A stretch of DNA of 64,000 nt from Turritopsis dohrnii (GCA_027922465.2 BQMF02000025.1:1026501-1090500); one strand, 5' to 3'. Shown: positions 1-11,934, counted from the first letter of the stretch. Translations and numbers: made by a program. Notes: generated by a model not told the origin, from the letters alone.

Positions 1-5
1 TAAAT

Positions 6-398
6 TTAATTCAACATATAAATTTTCATATTCGTCATTCTCACAATTTGGTTTAAGATTCTAGATGGAATGTCTTCACATATGTAGAAGATCATTCCTT
101 CTCCGTTTCCATTTCTGTCAAAACGATATGGAAGACCATACCCTTGCATTAGAAATTGATTTGAAGGAAAAGAATCATCTAGCTTTGTCTCTGAAATAAG
201 AAGGACATCTAGATTCCCATTAACCTGAGCTTTTAAGGGGTCAAACTTGTTTCTTAGAGAGTTGATGTTAATATGGCCAAAGATAAGTCTATTAATGTTG
301 TCCACTCTAAATTTTTCGAGAGTGGTTTTAGCATCACATGTTTCATCCTCATCCAAAAACAATTCGCTACTGAGCTTATTAGTTTCGCTTGCACCCAT
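6..398 (-). pseudogene. LINE apurinic-type endonuclease, N-terminal part
   Basis: Open reading frame of 130 residues on the minus strand. It reads as the start of a non-LTR retrotransposon endonuclease (exonuclease/endonuclease/phosphatase fold). Seen: the NINSLRNKFD segment that opens the domain, then LLISETKLDDSFPSNQF, in which SETKLD carries the metal-binding Glu. In this family the enzyme nicks target DNA to prime reverse transcription. The frame stops after the first ~110 residues of the domain at the window edge side, so the rest of ORF2 is either outside the window or lost. It lies just downstream of the SGNH-type ORF at 424-1459 in the same orientation, the normal order for this LINE type, so both are one element copy. 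Confidence 0.75.
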
Positions 399-423
399 AA
401 TAATTTTAGAACTATAGGCATAA

Positions 424-1459
424 TTATCCCATGCAGAATAGCTTTCTTATAAGTTTAATAGCGAGCTTTCCTATACCCAATTTGTTTAAATGGAGACCTT
501 TTCTTCCAAGGCAGTTTGTATCAATGTTGTTATTATCTGGCTGTTTCTTCAGTAATGGTCTCAGATAATCCTTCATGTCATCAATTCTGGCACCATCAAA
601 ACGTCGAACTTTTACTTTTCTGTTTTTGCTCATTCGTTTTTCATCGAGTCCAAACAGCATCGAGTCTCCAGCGATTAGTGTTGTTCCTGGCTTCCACGCA
701 ATGTTATTTTCGACCGTGTTTTGTGTTACGTCATTTTCTCTTGTTTGCCATTTTTCGACATCCTCAGCAATGCTTTCCTCTGATATGTATGTCAGCGGCT
801 TTGTTTTTATTTTGTAATTTGCTAACTTCTCCAATCTGCCTAGTAGGGTTGTATCGCTTAATGACGATTTAATAGCTTCATATTTAACTTTCTGTTCTCG
901 TCTAAATGTCATCAATTGTTCATTTACTTTTTCTTTTGTCTTATTTCTCAGCTGATTTTCTTGTTTATTTTCTTGTATTGATTCACTAAATCTTACGTCA
1001 TTACAATCTTCGTTAACATCATCAAAACTTATGGTCTCATGGGATTTTTCAAATAAACCACAATTATTAAGTCGATTGAGAGGAGATTTTTGCGTAGTCA
1101 CGCAACACTGATTTTGTCGTTTGATACATGAAACCAATGTATCCAAAAATCCAGTCAATTCTTTTAATTGCCCCCTCAGAAAGTCTCTCTCACTTGTCAA
1201 GTTTTTGTTAATATTCTCTAGATTACAGACTCTTGCGTCTCGCTACAACGAGCTCTGTTGTAAAGCAGTATTAACCTCGTCCAAAATTTCCGATCTTAGA
1301 TTCTGCACTGTTCTCTATGTTATCATTAACATACGAATATATGGTTTTATTACCTCTAACTGCTACTGATATGCTTCGGTCAGTCAGGAGTTTCTGTATC
1401 GACTCATTAAAAATACTCTCATTAATGCCATATTTCTCGACACACTCCCTAGTCGACAT
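424..1459 (-). pseudogene. LINE ORF1 with SGNH-hydrolase-like domain, broken
   Basis: One reading frame runs from about 1459 down to 424, interrupted by a single in-frame TAG near 1248. The N-terminal ~60 residues (MSTRECVEKYGI...) are followed by a charged coiled-coil stretch (SERDFLRGQLKEL). An SGNH/GDSL-esterase-like domain then starts at TLIAGDSMLFGLDEKR, where GDS holds the nucleophile Ser. The domain is cut short: after LLKKQPDN the sequence jumps straight to the C-terminal GRKGLHLN.LG.GKLA motif. About 60-70 residues that normally carry the GTND block are missing, which I read as an internal deletion. Such ORFs precede the endonuclease ORF in a LINE type I associate with cnidarians; the esterase role is unproven. 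The copy is dead. Confidence 0.7.
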
Positions 1460-1474
1460 CGTTTATGGTTAGAA

Positions 1475-1657
1475 CTAGGACGGTATCTGATCGTCTTCGA
1501 TCCTCTTACTTTCGTTCTTGATTAATGAAAACACTCTTGGCAAGTGCTTTCGCAGTTGTTCGTCTTTCGTAAATCCAAGAATTTCACCTCTGTCAACGAA
1601 ATACGGATGCCCCCAATTGTCCCTCTTAATCATTACTTCGGTCCTAGAAACCAACAA
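1475..1657 (-). other. Unassigned 60-residue ORF upstream of the LINE
   Basis: A short minus-strand ORF (MLVSRTEVMIKRDNWGHPYF...) lies just upstream of the LINE ORF1 start in another frame. I do not recognise it. It may be a decayed upstream segment of the same LINE, or older sequence at the 18S junction. Confidence 0.25.
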
Positions 1658-1764
1658 AATAGGACCGAAGTCCTATTCCATTATTCCATGCTCATGTATT
1701 CAAGCGATAGCCTGCTTTGAACACTCTAATTTTTTCAAAGTAAACGTCGTAAATCCTATGCACT

Positions 1765-2142
1765 ACGGGTGACGGAGAATTAGGGTTCAATTCCGGAGAG
1801 GGAGCCTGAGAAACGGGTACCACATCTAAGGAAGGCAGCAGGCACGAAAATTACCCAATCCCAACTAGGGGAGGTAGTGACAAGAAATAACGATACGGGG
1901 TCTTATTAGGTCTCACAATTGGAATGAGTACAATTTAAATCCTTTAACGAGGATCAATTGGAGGGCAAGTCTTGTGCCAGCAGCCGCGGTAATTCCAGCT
2001 CCAATAGCGTATATTAAAGTTGTTGCAGTTAAAAAGCTCGTAGTTAGATTTCTGGACGGGCCAGTTGGTCCGCCGCAAGGTGTGTTACTGACTGGTTTGT
2101 TCTTCTTCGGAAAGACTGCGTGTGCCCTTCACTGAGTGTGAA
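1765..2142 (+). rRNA. 18S rRNA gene fragment (5' domain into V4)
   Basis: The sequence matches conserved small-subunit rRNA landmarks in order: the GAGAGGGAGCCTGAGAAACG stretch, AAGGAAGGCAGCAGGC, TTTAACGAGGATCAATTGGA, the universal GTGCCAGCAGCCGCGGTAA region, and CCAATAGCGTATATTAAAGT. It then enters the variable V4 region (GGTCCGCCGCAAGGTGTG, GACTGCGTGTGCCC) and stops abruptly. Only about 380 of ~1800 nt are present and several normally invariant bases differ, so this is a displaced pseudogene fragment rather than part of a working rDNA unit. Its left edge abuts sequence upstream of the minus-strand LINE. The V4 wording looks cnidarian to me, from memory. Confidence 0.93.
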
Positions 2143-4527
2143 GGTATTTCGTATTTCTGCAAAATCAGTTGGAAACTAAAAATATGAAAAATGAAATACT
2201 ATAATAGCATTCTTGAAACTTGAATGATTTGGAATCATTGGATGGTTAAATAATTTCTACAACAATACATTACATTCCTAATTACCTGCTTCTCAGGACA
2301 TTTTGAAGGCATAATCAGGGGCGGATCTAGGATTTTTTTCTCCCAGGTCCAAATGTTTAAAATGAAATAGTGAATGCCTAAACCTCGCCCCCCACCATGG
2401 TTGGGTGGCAAAGAAAATTTTCGAGTCTGAATCGTCTAAAAACGCTATTTCGTGCTATTTCGAGGGTAAAAAATTGAAGTGGAAATTTCAATTTCTCTTG
2501 AATAAAAACAAACTACAAATCGTAATAATATAGATGGTTCGATGTTGTTTTATTTTCATTTTCACATTTTCCTCTTTATGCAAATGAAGAAAGCAGAACA
2601 TTAAATTTCTCCACCACCAAACCTATAAAAGGAAATATATTTTCATAGAAATAATGAACAATGGCATGGAAAACAGCACTGTTTCTGCCAATATGAGGCG
2701 TCATGAGCACAACTAAGTTAATGAAATAGTGTAATTACCAGTTGTGGACAGCACAATATTAAGATTGATAAATATTAACACCACATTGTCATTACACATA
2801 GCCACACTTAAATAAACAAGTCATATCCTCAGAGATGCTAATCATATTTGGCCTCTCACGTTTAAATGTCAGTTTTCAATATTTTACATAAAATGAAAAG
2901 GAAAATCATGATCAATTCACACAGATGAACTCCAAAATGGGGTACACTGTTAGACAATGTAAATTTAATTCTCATTCTTCTATTATCATGTACAATTTGT
3001 TTCAATGTACAGTTTATGAATACACCATAACTAGTCTTTTACAGCCAGAATTAAATTGATAGTTTGTAACAAGAATTAAAAAAAGTAAAATATCCAAGGA
3101 ACCTTGCAAAAAATTTATGATGTGTAAATATGAGATCAATTTATATGATGCATATCCAATATGTATCTAAAGACTAGGGTAATGGTAAATCGATCTTCTG
3201 AACCGCTTTCACAGATACCTCCATTGAATGCTTAATTATTTACCTGAGTTATTCTTAACAAAAATTAATAACTATATGGTTATGATTATGAAAGTTATCT
3301 GTGAACAACAAAATTTAACCTTCCAGAACAAACAATACACAAGGGAGACAAAAAGGTACATCCAAGGATAGAGAATATTATATAAACTAAGAAAACAAAT
3401 CAAACCATGCATATTGAAAATATATGTTTTGGGAAAACTATTATAATTTTTTGGTTTGAAAGCATAACAGTCATGTCAGTTGAAGAAATAATAATAACCA
3501 TATTTGGTTTGAAATATGAAAAAGAATAACTTCAAGTTTTTCAGCAGAACTACTACAAACACTGGAACATGAAGGTAATTTAGCAGGATTACAAGTTTTT
3601 AATGTCATGAATGTTACGAGAAGCTTAAACATTTTTTCTAACTGAGATCAAAAATTAATCTGATGATGACCTCTGGAAATATAATGAAATGAAATAAAAT
3701 ACCTTTTCGATCTCAGAAAAATTATTTAAACTTTACCTAGCATTTTATTGTCGTATGCCTGAAACGATATGTTTACATATTTCATTGTCTACCTGAATTT
3801 TGAATTTTATCCCATTACACAAGTTTTTAGGGATACAAACACATATAACAAATAAAATTAAACAGAACAGGTTGTAATGTTTCCCCCCTAGTCTTAAGTG
3901 AAATACCATGAAGAGTATACAGCAGTCTAATTTTCCCAGTTGATGAAGTTTAAGTTCTTGGAGTAAAAAGACTCTCCCATAGACATCTGCAGGAAAGAGC
4001 AGAAGAGAGACAGTCAGGTACAACACCCTGTATTATTTCAGTTAATATATTGAAGAAAGTCTCCAATCTAACATTAAACAAACCAACCCAATATGAATAC
4101 AACATGCCTAATAAACAGCTTTTACATGCAACAACTTTACATATATACATTCATGAAAAGGATAGTTATGATCGTTAACAGATACAGAACAGTCAAGAAC
4201 GGTTCGAAAACTTCTAAAAGAATCTCACCTCTTGTTGATGTTGTTGCTTTTCAGAAAAAGTTTACTCGAAACAGGATATGTAACGCATAGTGTGATGAAT
4301 TAAGAAGTAACTCCAAGCACAATAAAATTCTCACATCATCAAATAAATTGTCACCAACAAGAGCATCTGAAAAGTCAATTTACATCCTGTTGTATCCGAA
4401 CTGAAATAATAAACAACCAGCCATCTTTAATTTTAGAAATGAAAAGAAACCACAAATTCCTTTATCAAAACAGATAAAAAAAATCAAATACATCATACAC
4501 AAAATCAAATTATTCTATTCAAATTAA

Positions 4528-5515
4528 ACTAGCATGTAGCTTTAGCTAAAAATGCCCCCGCGCTCAAGCATTCCAATTTGTACACGCAGCAAGCTATACA
4601 TTGCAAGCTTATACAACGGAAACGAAAACAAACAAAGTCTTTTTACTTTTTGTTATCTCTTAGTCCTATGTCACACTGATGCTGATTTATACCTTTCAAA
4701 AAGTGTAAATAAGGCTTAACAAGTAACATCAGAAAGCATTTGCTACAAATAAAAGAAATGTGTGAACTAAAACCATGGATACGTATTTTTATACTCAAAA
4801 TAAGATTAAGATTTTTTAAAGAAATTCTGTAAGAGCCAAAAGAAAAAAAAACTTTTTCAAAAAAAAAATTCAAGCGAAAAACCCTTAGAAATCTGCGTTT
4901 CAAACTTTGATTCGAAACAAGAAATAGCCCAAGTTTACATAAAAATCAAGAAAAAAATGTAAGAAGGTTTTATTGATTATGATCACGCCAGGTTTGGGGG
5001 ATGACAGGAAGACGGAAAACACGAAGAACGACAATTTGTAGGCTTTCTTGCATACACAAAAATCCAATTAAAATCTTTTTAAGGCAAGATCCGCCAAAAA
5101 TTAGTGCATTGAATAAAATTTATCGAACGAAACATTATTTAGAGCTAAAACATATACAAAGTAAAATGTTGTTGGCAAAATTTCAGATTTCAAGCTGTGC
5201 TTCAAAATCCTAGTCATTCACTTCACTAAAACAACACAAAAGCAATATGAAAAATGTCTAAACAATTTTAGCATATGAACTTCCTAAATAACATCGTATA
5301 ATATAATAATAAATTAGGAAAGAGATACGAAAAAACATTCCACTTACATTGCCATGCTTTGAAAAAAAGCAAAGTCAGCTAATTAATTGTATTCCACCGT
5401 GTAACGTCAACACGAAAGTTGGAAGATGATGATGAAGAACAAAATCGGAACTGACATTCGCCTATCTCGTGAAACTACTATGCCTCCTCGCTCGCTTACG
5501 CTCGCTGCGGGGGCA
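4528..5515. repeat. Nested repeat family Y, copy 1
   Basis: This stretch is nearly the same as 45071-45824. It opens with ACTAGCATGTAGCTTTAGCT and closes with CTCGCTCGCTTACGCTCGCT followed by GCGGGGGCA. Just inside the left end lies TGCCCCCGC, the inverted form of the right end, suggesting short terminal inverted repeats. It is about 230 bp longer than the second copy, mainly in the 4980-5400 part. It carries a (GAT)3 run where copy 2 has about ten GATs. Non-coding as far as I can see. Confidence 0.6.
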
Positions 5516-5708
5516 ACAAATCCTTTACCTTAGCCATCAACCTCTGCTCAACTGGTAAAAATTTCGATGCACATTGTACATCAAAAAAGACTTGTTTAAA
5601 CTGGCAAAGTTCGCCAGATTTCCACAATCCTACATAATCAAAACATTGTGACTCATCTGTGCCGACAACTTTGTTATCAAATCTTCGTAAATCGCTTATA
5701 TATAACAA
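5496..5708 (-). other. Unassigned 70-residue ORF inside the hAT-like element
   Basis: An ORF (MLYISDLRRFDNKVVGTDES...) overlaps the end of repeat Y and the interior of the hAT-like element. Its composition is protein-like but I do not recognise it. It could be a relic of element cargo or chance. Confidence 0.15.
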
Positions 5709-6889
5709 TCATTGCTATCAAACGCAGCTTTCACCTTCCAAACCTACTTCGATTAAGAATTCACTGCACGAGGGAGGGCGATAAGCTTGACCTATTTGTA
5801 AAAACTATAGTCTGGATGACAAAGCACCAATCGGTCCAAAAACACACGGTCAAAAGTCACTTATCCAAAACTACAAGTGAAATTTTAACCGAGGCTTGAT
5901 AGGTCAATTGTTTAGCAATCTATTGTTCTCAAGATTTTAAGCCAATGGAATGCGTTAAAATGCAGTGGCTTCGAAAACTCAAAGTGGGCAACATGGTCCT
6001 TAGCCTACTCGCTTATGTACGATTTCCAAAGTTTAATTCAGCCGGAAAAATCGTTTATTGATCTGAGACTATCGAAAAATGAGTGATCAAAAAGTATGGA
6101 CTGTGTTTCATGACGTATCACTTCTTAAGATTTGATCGGCACGGCGCGTGCAACAGCTAAGAACTAAATTGCGCTCGTTTAAAATTTTTGATTTGATTTG
6201 TTTTACCAGGTCGGTCGACCAATCTGACCACCCTTGGATCCGCCCCTGATAATTGATGCAATAAGGAATTTTATTTTAACTTAATACTGCCAATAAACTG
6301 AACAACATGTTTGTTGATACAAAATGTTATAAACGTTACATGGATCTTTTTAGATATCTTAATGAGTATGATCATAACTCGTAAACTCAAAACATTTTTC
6401 CAAGAACATATAAACTTTGACAATATTAATTATATTAATTAAATTAGATTAGCAATATGGCAAGCACTTACATTCTTCATCAAACTTGAAATTTATGATC
6501 AGTTTAAAAAAATCTTCAGGAAATTTAAGAAAGGTTGAATGATTTTCACAACATAACATTACATTTCTGATTACATATGCGCACAAAGGCATTGCAAAAC
6601 TGTAATTGACACTATGCGAAACTTCATTGCATATACGTATACACCACCGATAAACTTATTTACATCTGAATGACATAAAACACCCCTTCTTTTGGGAGTA
6701 CAAAATCAGCTACCATTTTGCTCGATGTCGTTGACTTTCAATCGAAACTCCTTTGTCACAACACGATAAGGTTGCAAATGGTTTTACTCACTAGATAAGA
6801 ATGAAAGAACCGTTCAGAGTAGCTTAAAGTGTAGAATATGTGAGTCTGATACACATTGCGAATTGTTCGATACCGAAATGTAATTATCC

Positions 6890-7050
6890 CCTTAATATAT
6901 AATACAACTACCGCAATGCAATGAGAAGAAAATCATTACAAATGCCTCCATGGAACAATGAAAAGGTTTTACGAACGAAACTGGCATTCTTACAGCTGTT
7001 TAGAACAGAATTGTTGCATTGCATTGTGGTAGTTGTATTCAGTATTAAGG
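6890..7050. repeat. Short palindromic MITE
   Basis: The two ends form an imperfect inverted repeat of about 34 bp: CCTTAATATATAATACAACT then ACCGCAATGCAATG on the left, matched by CATTGCATTGTGGTAGTTGT then ATTCAGTATTAAGG on the right. TTAA is present at both ends, so either a TTAA or TA duplication is possible. The ~90 bp interior is non-coding. Confidence 0.5.
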
Positions 7051-7181
7051 AGATAATAACAAATAAACTTGATTTGACGCGCATTCGTTCGTTGAGGGAA
7101 CGAAGATCCCTCATTCCTTACGGAATCTCTTGGGTGCACAGTGAACGAAAAAAATCGGCTTATTTAATTTTTCTCTTTCAG

Positions 7182-7246
7182 TTTTGTTGATACGAATTGT
7201 ATCTTTCTGTTTGTTGATGCGAATTGTATCTTTTTGTTTGTTGATG
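7182..7246. repeat. Short tandem duplication (~27 bp x 2)
   Basis: TTGATRCGAATTGTATCTTT followed by CTGTTTG or TTGTTTG occurs twice head to tail. Nothing else is recognised between 7050 and 7790. Confidence 0.5.
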
Positions 7247-7789
7247 CTGCAGAGGGTGAGCTGGTGTTTCTTGTATATACGAAAGATTATTATACTACAT
7301 ACTCTTCGATTTTTTTCTCTCCATTGTTTCAAAAAATGGCTTGCTTGTCGGTGTCGTAATTCATCATTCAAAACTTGATGTACAAACTGAATGTCAAGCA
7401 TTTTGATGTCAAGCATTTTGATCGAGGGAAATATTGATGAGTGTAAGACTTTTAACCTCGAACATCTAGGGTTTCTAGTCCGTTCGATATAAGGATGGTC
7501 GAGGAAGATAATAACAAATCTTAGATAATGAACCATTATGAAACAAGAGACCCTGGGTCCCAGGTTAGATGTAAGGGAGCAGTACAGGTCATTCATCAAG
7601 AATAACTGAGGTCCCTAGATTGAATAATGAAATTCATTTATTGCGAACAAAGACATTCAAGCTCTTTTTTGTACAAGACAAAAGTGTCCACATTAGACGA
7701 TTGATTACGGCAATTATGACGAGCACACTGAATTTTAAACTTCTTAATACCTTATCGGTTAAAACTTCAGTTAAAAAATTTTCGTCACT

Positions 7790-7885
7790 TTTAACCGGCG
7801 AAATTTTAAAACCGACGAAATTTTTGACCGACGAAATTTTATTACCGACGAAAATTTTTGACAGAAGAAATTTTTCACCAAAATT
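7790..7885. repeat. Degenerate minisatellite, ACCGACGAAATTTT unit
   Basis: About five degenerate copies of a 15-22 bp unit with core CCGACGAAATTTT sit in a row. The matching ORF at 7620-8003 is an open frame over this low-complexity stretch and is not called as a gene. Confidence 0.55.
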
Positions 7886-8031
7886 GAATTTTCGCTTTTA
7901 CGTGTTTTTATTCGTGTTTTACGTCGATAGGACACAAAATTGCGAGATGGTCGTGCCAAAGCTCCTTCGTAATCTACGGTGGCACATTAGTGCCATCAAG
8001 TAACAAATTCATCTCTTGATACAAACTCGTT

Positions 8032-8106
8032 TCACAGGACGTCCTACGAACTCACAGGACGTCCTACGAACTCACAGGACGTCCTATGAACTCACAGGAC
8101 GTCCTA
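8032..8106. repeat. 20-bp minisatellite with palindromic core
   Basis: About 3.7 copies of the unit TCACAGGACGTCCTACGAAC lie in tandem. The core AGGACGTCCT is a perfect palindrome. The array lies exactly where the last recognisable exon of the minus-strand gene (8107-10127) ends, so the array appears to replace its 3' end. Confidence 0.85.
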
Positions 8107-10127
8107 AAATCTTTGAAAATCTCTGTAATCGCATACGTTATGTTCATTTCTTCTACTGCCACATTTGATTGAAAAGCGTCATTAATGAGTTGTTTTAACG
8201 CGTTGAGTGTTGTTGCAGCTCTTTTCTTTAATTTTCCCGAGATCACACTGAACAACTAAAAAGATGTAAACATTTCGAATTTATTATTTCGTTCTGTTAT
8301 TTTTTTCCATAAAAACAAGCAAAAGAAATTACCTGGTCAATATCTTCGTGAGTGTGACCAACCATCAAAAAGGATAATCTGACCTTTTTAACAAGCTCTA
8401 AATGTACTATTAGAGCGCAGAATGCCAACATAAATTTGTTTTTATTTTCCCTCCAACAATTGTCCAGTTGTAGATACAAAACTGGTGGTACCCTAAAAAA
8501 AAAACCACGAAAGTTAATCTCATCCACGATGTTGAGCTTTTAAGAATCTAATTTTCGATTTACTTTAAACTCTCAAGTACACAAATAACAGAAGATTTAT
8601 CAAAGATGCAATGTCATGTTTTTTTGTATAAATTTTTGTCAGTTATTCAAAGTAAGTAAACTAAGTCAAAGTAGGTTTTCAAATTTCTCAAGGAAATGCA
8701 TTCAGCGCATTTAAAAAAACATGTAGTAGTTACCTGGACGGCATTGTTTAAAAGGTTTCTAAGCAGAACATTCAGTGTAAAATTAGCATCGTGCTTCCAT
8801 TCGTGTTGATCCAACATAATTAGGATTTTGTTTTGTGCATGTGAAAGTGACCCAGTCACATGCACTTTTACAAACTCGCTTGGAATGTTCTAAAAAGAAA
8901 ATGATAAATTAATGATCGTTATAATAAACAAAGGCGAAAGTTCATTGATTATTTTCGTACCTTAGAAATGTTGGAAAAATGTGGTAAGTTTGTCTTTTGC
9001 TGGTCCATCCCATCTGTAATCAGTGAAAGATATTGCTCGGGGGTTCTTCGTGCTTTTTCTCTGTGATGGTAATACACTGCTCTTTCTCTCCTATAAGAAA
9101 TTAAAAATCATTTTGTGAATTTTTGAAAAACTTATTAAAACATTAGCATAATTCAAATCAAATTATTCAAGCGAAGTTTTGACTCCGTCCAAATATAAAA
9201 ACTTACGCTTGTAATTCATTATGTCTCCTCCTTCGTTCCTTTAGATTTTCCTTAAAATCCTTATCCGTGGTTTTGTTTCTTAAATCTTTTAAGACTGAAC
9301 AGAGAGCGCATTTTGTGAATCGGTTCGTCTGAAATTAAACAACATGTACTTAGAAAAAGTTCATCAAACATGAAGACAGTACAGGAATACTTACGACTTA
9401 CGACAGGTATCGTAATATGGCTACATTCTTTGTTCCACAGTTTTAAAAATGTGTTGAACGCGATTTTCTCTTCGTTGATATCCTCTAGATACTCATTGTA
9501 GATATCTTTTTTCGAGTAGCACCTCGGAAGGTGTACTTTATTTTCTTCATTGGGTCACCATTTGTTTCTGCAAATCGTGTTAGCCAGTTTTCTGCCTCGA
9601 AACTGGCCATACTTCTCTGTTTCCCCACGTTGTCCGTCTCGCCATCTACTCTACCGTTCTGGTATTCTACGTAAGGAGTTCTATACCTAAAACTTAAATC
9701 AAAATTTGTGTTAATATGAAGGCTACTCTTATTTTTAGTTAATACTTTCTCACACATTAAAAAAATAGTACCTGAACTCAGATATACCATAGGAAAAAAG
9801 CCACAGTTTACGGCAAACCATTTTGGCTCCCAGAAAAAACGTTTTGTTCGCATCATCATTGCGTCAATAATGAACTGCCTTTGCGATACTTCGTTTTTTT
9901 GCCAAAACAAATTCCTGAACTTCATTATTTTTTGTAATGGATAAGCCTCTATACATCTTTTCTTACAACAATTCTGTTGCAAAGCCACTAACTCGGCATG
10001 GACAAAAGTTTCCGTAGTTTTTTTAATTCTCCTGGATGTCTTTTCCTAAAAAACTAATCTTGAGCCATAAGTAGCTAAATCTACTTACTTCAGCATATGA
10101 TTGAGCTCTATCATCCAAATTAGCCAT
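8107..10127 (-). pseudogene. Transposase-like multi-exon gene (DUF7869-type), frameshifted
   Basis: A spliced minus-strand gene. The start ATG is at 10127 and exon 1 (10127-10089, 13 codons) ends in GTAAGT. Further exons are about 10045-9402 (one 0.1 kb stretch inside may be an intron), 9328-9207, 9090-8961, 8889-8734, 8492-8333 and 8255-~8107, nearly all with clean GT..AG borders. N-terminal NCCKKRC and later TKCALC are Cys pairs. The core reads LYLQLDNCWRENKN and then VGHTHEDIDQ, which I recognise as the signature of the DUF7869 group, transposon-derived proteins common in cnidarian genomes with a probable RNase H-like fold. A one-base loss near 9548 shifts the frame: the ORF ends in a stop, but the next frame continues as LPRCYSKKDIYNEYLEDI. 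The phase into the 8492 exon also does not fit. The 3' end is replaced by the minisatellite. Function unknown; domain assignment from memory. Confidence 0.65.
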
Positions 10128-11934
10128 ACTGAAGATTCTAAAAAGAAAAAATTCCTAAAATTTTTTGAAAAATATTTTTAAGATTATTTACAAACTAGTA
10201 TCCCGGGTAAAAACTTTTTACCGAACTTAACTTCGAAAACATTAGGTCAAATCCACCATTCCCGTGTACGTACCCCGTGACGAAAAAATAAATCATAGAA
10301 TCGCAACTCATAAGTGTACCTATGTTGTAGAGCTCGAAAAACTGATCAAAAAAATGTATGGGATCGTTTCGCTGCGATCAACCGGTGCAGAGATATCGTC
10401 GTTCAAAGATTTTGATGACGTCATACCCGCAGTACCAAACAAAATTTAGGCCCAAATGTTGCGTCACCCTGTCACCCGTATCGCGGACCCCAAAAAACGT
10501 CAGTTATCCCTATTGGTTCTTGAGTTATTTCCCCAAAAACGTCGCGTTCGATTGATGCAATGCAATGATTCCCCGTGATTATAAAAAACTGACGTCAAAT
10601 GATGCCACGTGCTTTTGGAATGATCGTGAAAAAAGTGTCTCTCGCTTCTACGTGGTTTTACGCGCACATAAGAGGACGATGACCGTAAAAATTAAACAAA
10701 TATATCACTCTCTAAAATAAAAGTGTGACACACAGCGCGGATTATTATAATAAGACTAGTATCTCGCGTAAAAGTTTTTTACGACTTTAATTTCGAAAAG
10801 AATCTGCAGAAATACGACGCGTTCCCATGCGTGTACCCCGTGACGAAAATTTTAATTACGGAATTGGAAATGGAAAGTACACCCAAGCTTACGGCTTTAA
10901 ATTCGAAAAGGATGTGTGGAAAATAGGTGACGAAAAATTAAATCACAAAATCGGAACTGGAAAGTGTTCCCATGTTGTAGAGCTCGAAAAGCTGATCAAA
11001 AGAATGTATGGGATCGTTTCGCTACGATCAACCGTTGCAGAGATATCGTCGATCAAAGATTTTAATGACGTCATATCCGCAGTACCAAATAAAATTTAGG
11101 CCCAAGTGTTGCGTCACCCCGTCACCCGTATCGCCGACCCTCAAAAACGTCAGTTATTCCTATTGGTTCTCGAGATATTTCCCCAAAAACGTCGCGTTCG
11201 ATTGGGGATGCAATGCAATAAGATAAGATAAAAAAACTGACGTCACGCCGCGTGCTATTATACTAATCGTCAATTATCAATGGTCTAACGATAAAATGAC
11301 CACGATTAAGAAGATTTTGACCGTAAATTTAGAAAAAACACAACACTCTCTAAAATAAAAGTGGTATGCACACACGCGAATTAGTATAAGTAGACTAGTA
11401 TCTTGCGTAAAAGTTTTTTACGACTTTAATTTCGAAAATGTTGTCACGAAAATAGGTGACGAAAAATTAAAGTACCAAATCTCGAAAAGAGACCGTACCC
11501 ATGTTGAAGAGCTTGAAAAACTGATTAAAAAAATGTATGGGATCGTTTCGCTACGACCAACCGTTGCAGAGATATCGTAGATCAAAGATTTCAATGACGT
11601 CATATCCGCAGTACCAAATAAAATTTAGGCCCAAATGTTGCGTCACCCCGTCACCCGTATCGCAGAACCCAAAAAACGTCAGTTATCCCTATTGGTTCTC
11701 GAGATATTTCCCCAAAAACGTCGCATTCGATTGGGGATGCAATGCAATGATTCCCCGTGATACGACAAAAATAACTGACGTCACGCCGCCGTGTGCTATT
11801 ATACTAATCGTCAATTATCAATGGTCAAACGAAAAAATGACCACGATTAAGAAGATTTTGACCGTAAATTTAGAAAAAACACAACACTCTCTAAAATAAA
11901 AGTGGTATGCACACACGCGAATTAGTATAAGTAG

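Larger units (their letters stand above)
2316..6248. mobile_element. hAT-like DNA transposon, non-autonomous, 5-bp target duplication
   Basis: The left end begins CAGGGGCGGATCTAGGATTT and the right end is CCTTGGATCCGCCCCTG. These are inverted copies of a terminus of the kind common in animal hAT elements. Both sides are flanked by ATAAT (2311-2315 and 6249-6253), a 5-bp direct repeat. hAT elements usually give 8 bp, but 5 bp is reported for the hAT5 subgroup. I found no transposase frame inside the 3.9 kb; internal ORFs are under 100 residues and unrecognised. A second repeat (4528-5515) is nested within it. The interior from 2336 to 4527 shows nothing else I can name. Confidence 0.7.
2143..6730. 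repeat. Dispersed repeat family X, copy 1 (split by hAT-like element)
   Basis: The parts 2143-2315 and 6249-6730 belong to a dispersed AT-rich repeat seen again near 24290-25060, 34800-36010 and 36010-37640. Shared wording includes TTCTGATT..GTATGCACCTCAGGACATT, GCAATTGACACTAT and CACCGATAAACTT. In this copy the repeat is interrupted by the element at 2316-6248. The uninterrupted paralogue near 36560-36590 reads straight across the insertion point. No coding capacity was recognised, and its class (LINE 3' end, SINE or DNA-transposon relic) is unknown. Confidence 0.55.

Noticed and set aside
516..872. Plus-strand ORFs opposite the LINE ORF1
   Set aside because: Antisense shadows of the SGNH-type frame.
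1765..2142. LINE targeted to 18S (R7/R8-like)
   Set aside because: The LINE runs opposite to the 18S fragment and is of the SGNH/apurinic endonuclease type, with its 5' side, not 3' side, at the junction.
7620..8003. 127-residue plus-strand ORF
   Set aside because: Runs through a degenerate minisatellite; residue pattern (LTDEILLPTKIF) just echoes the repeat.
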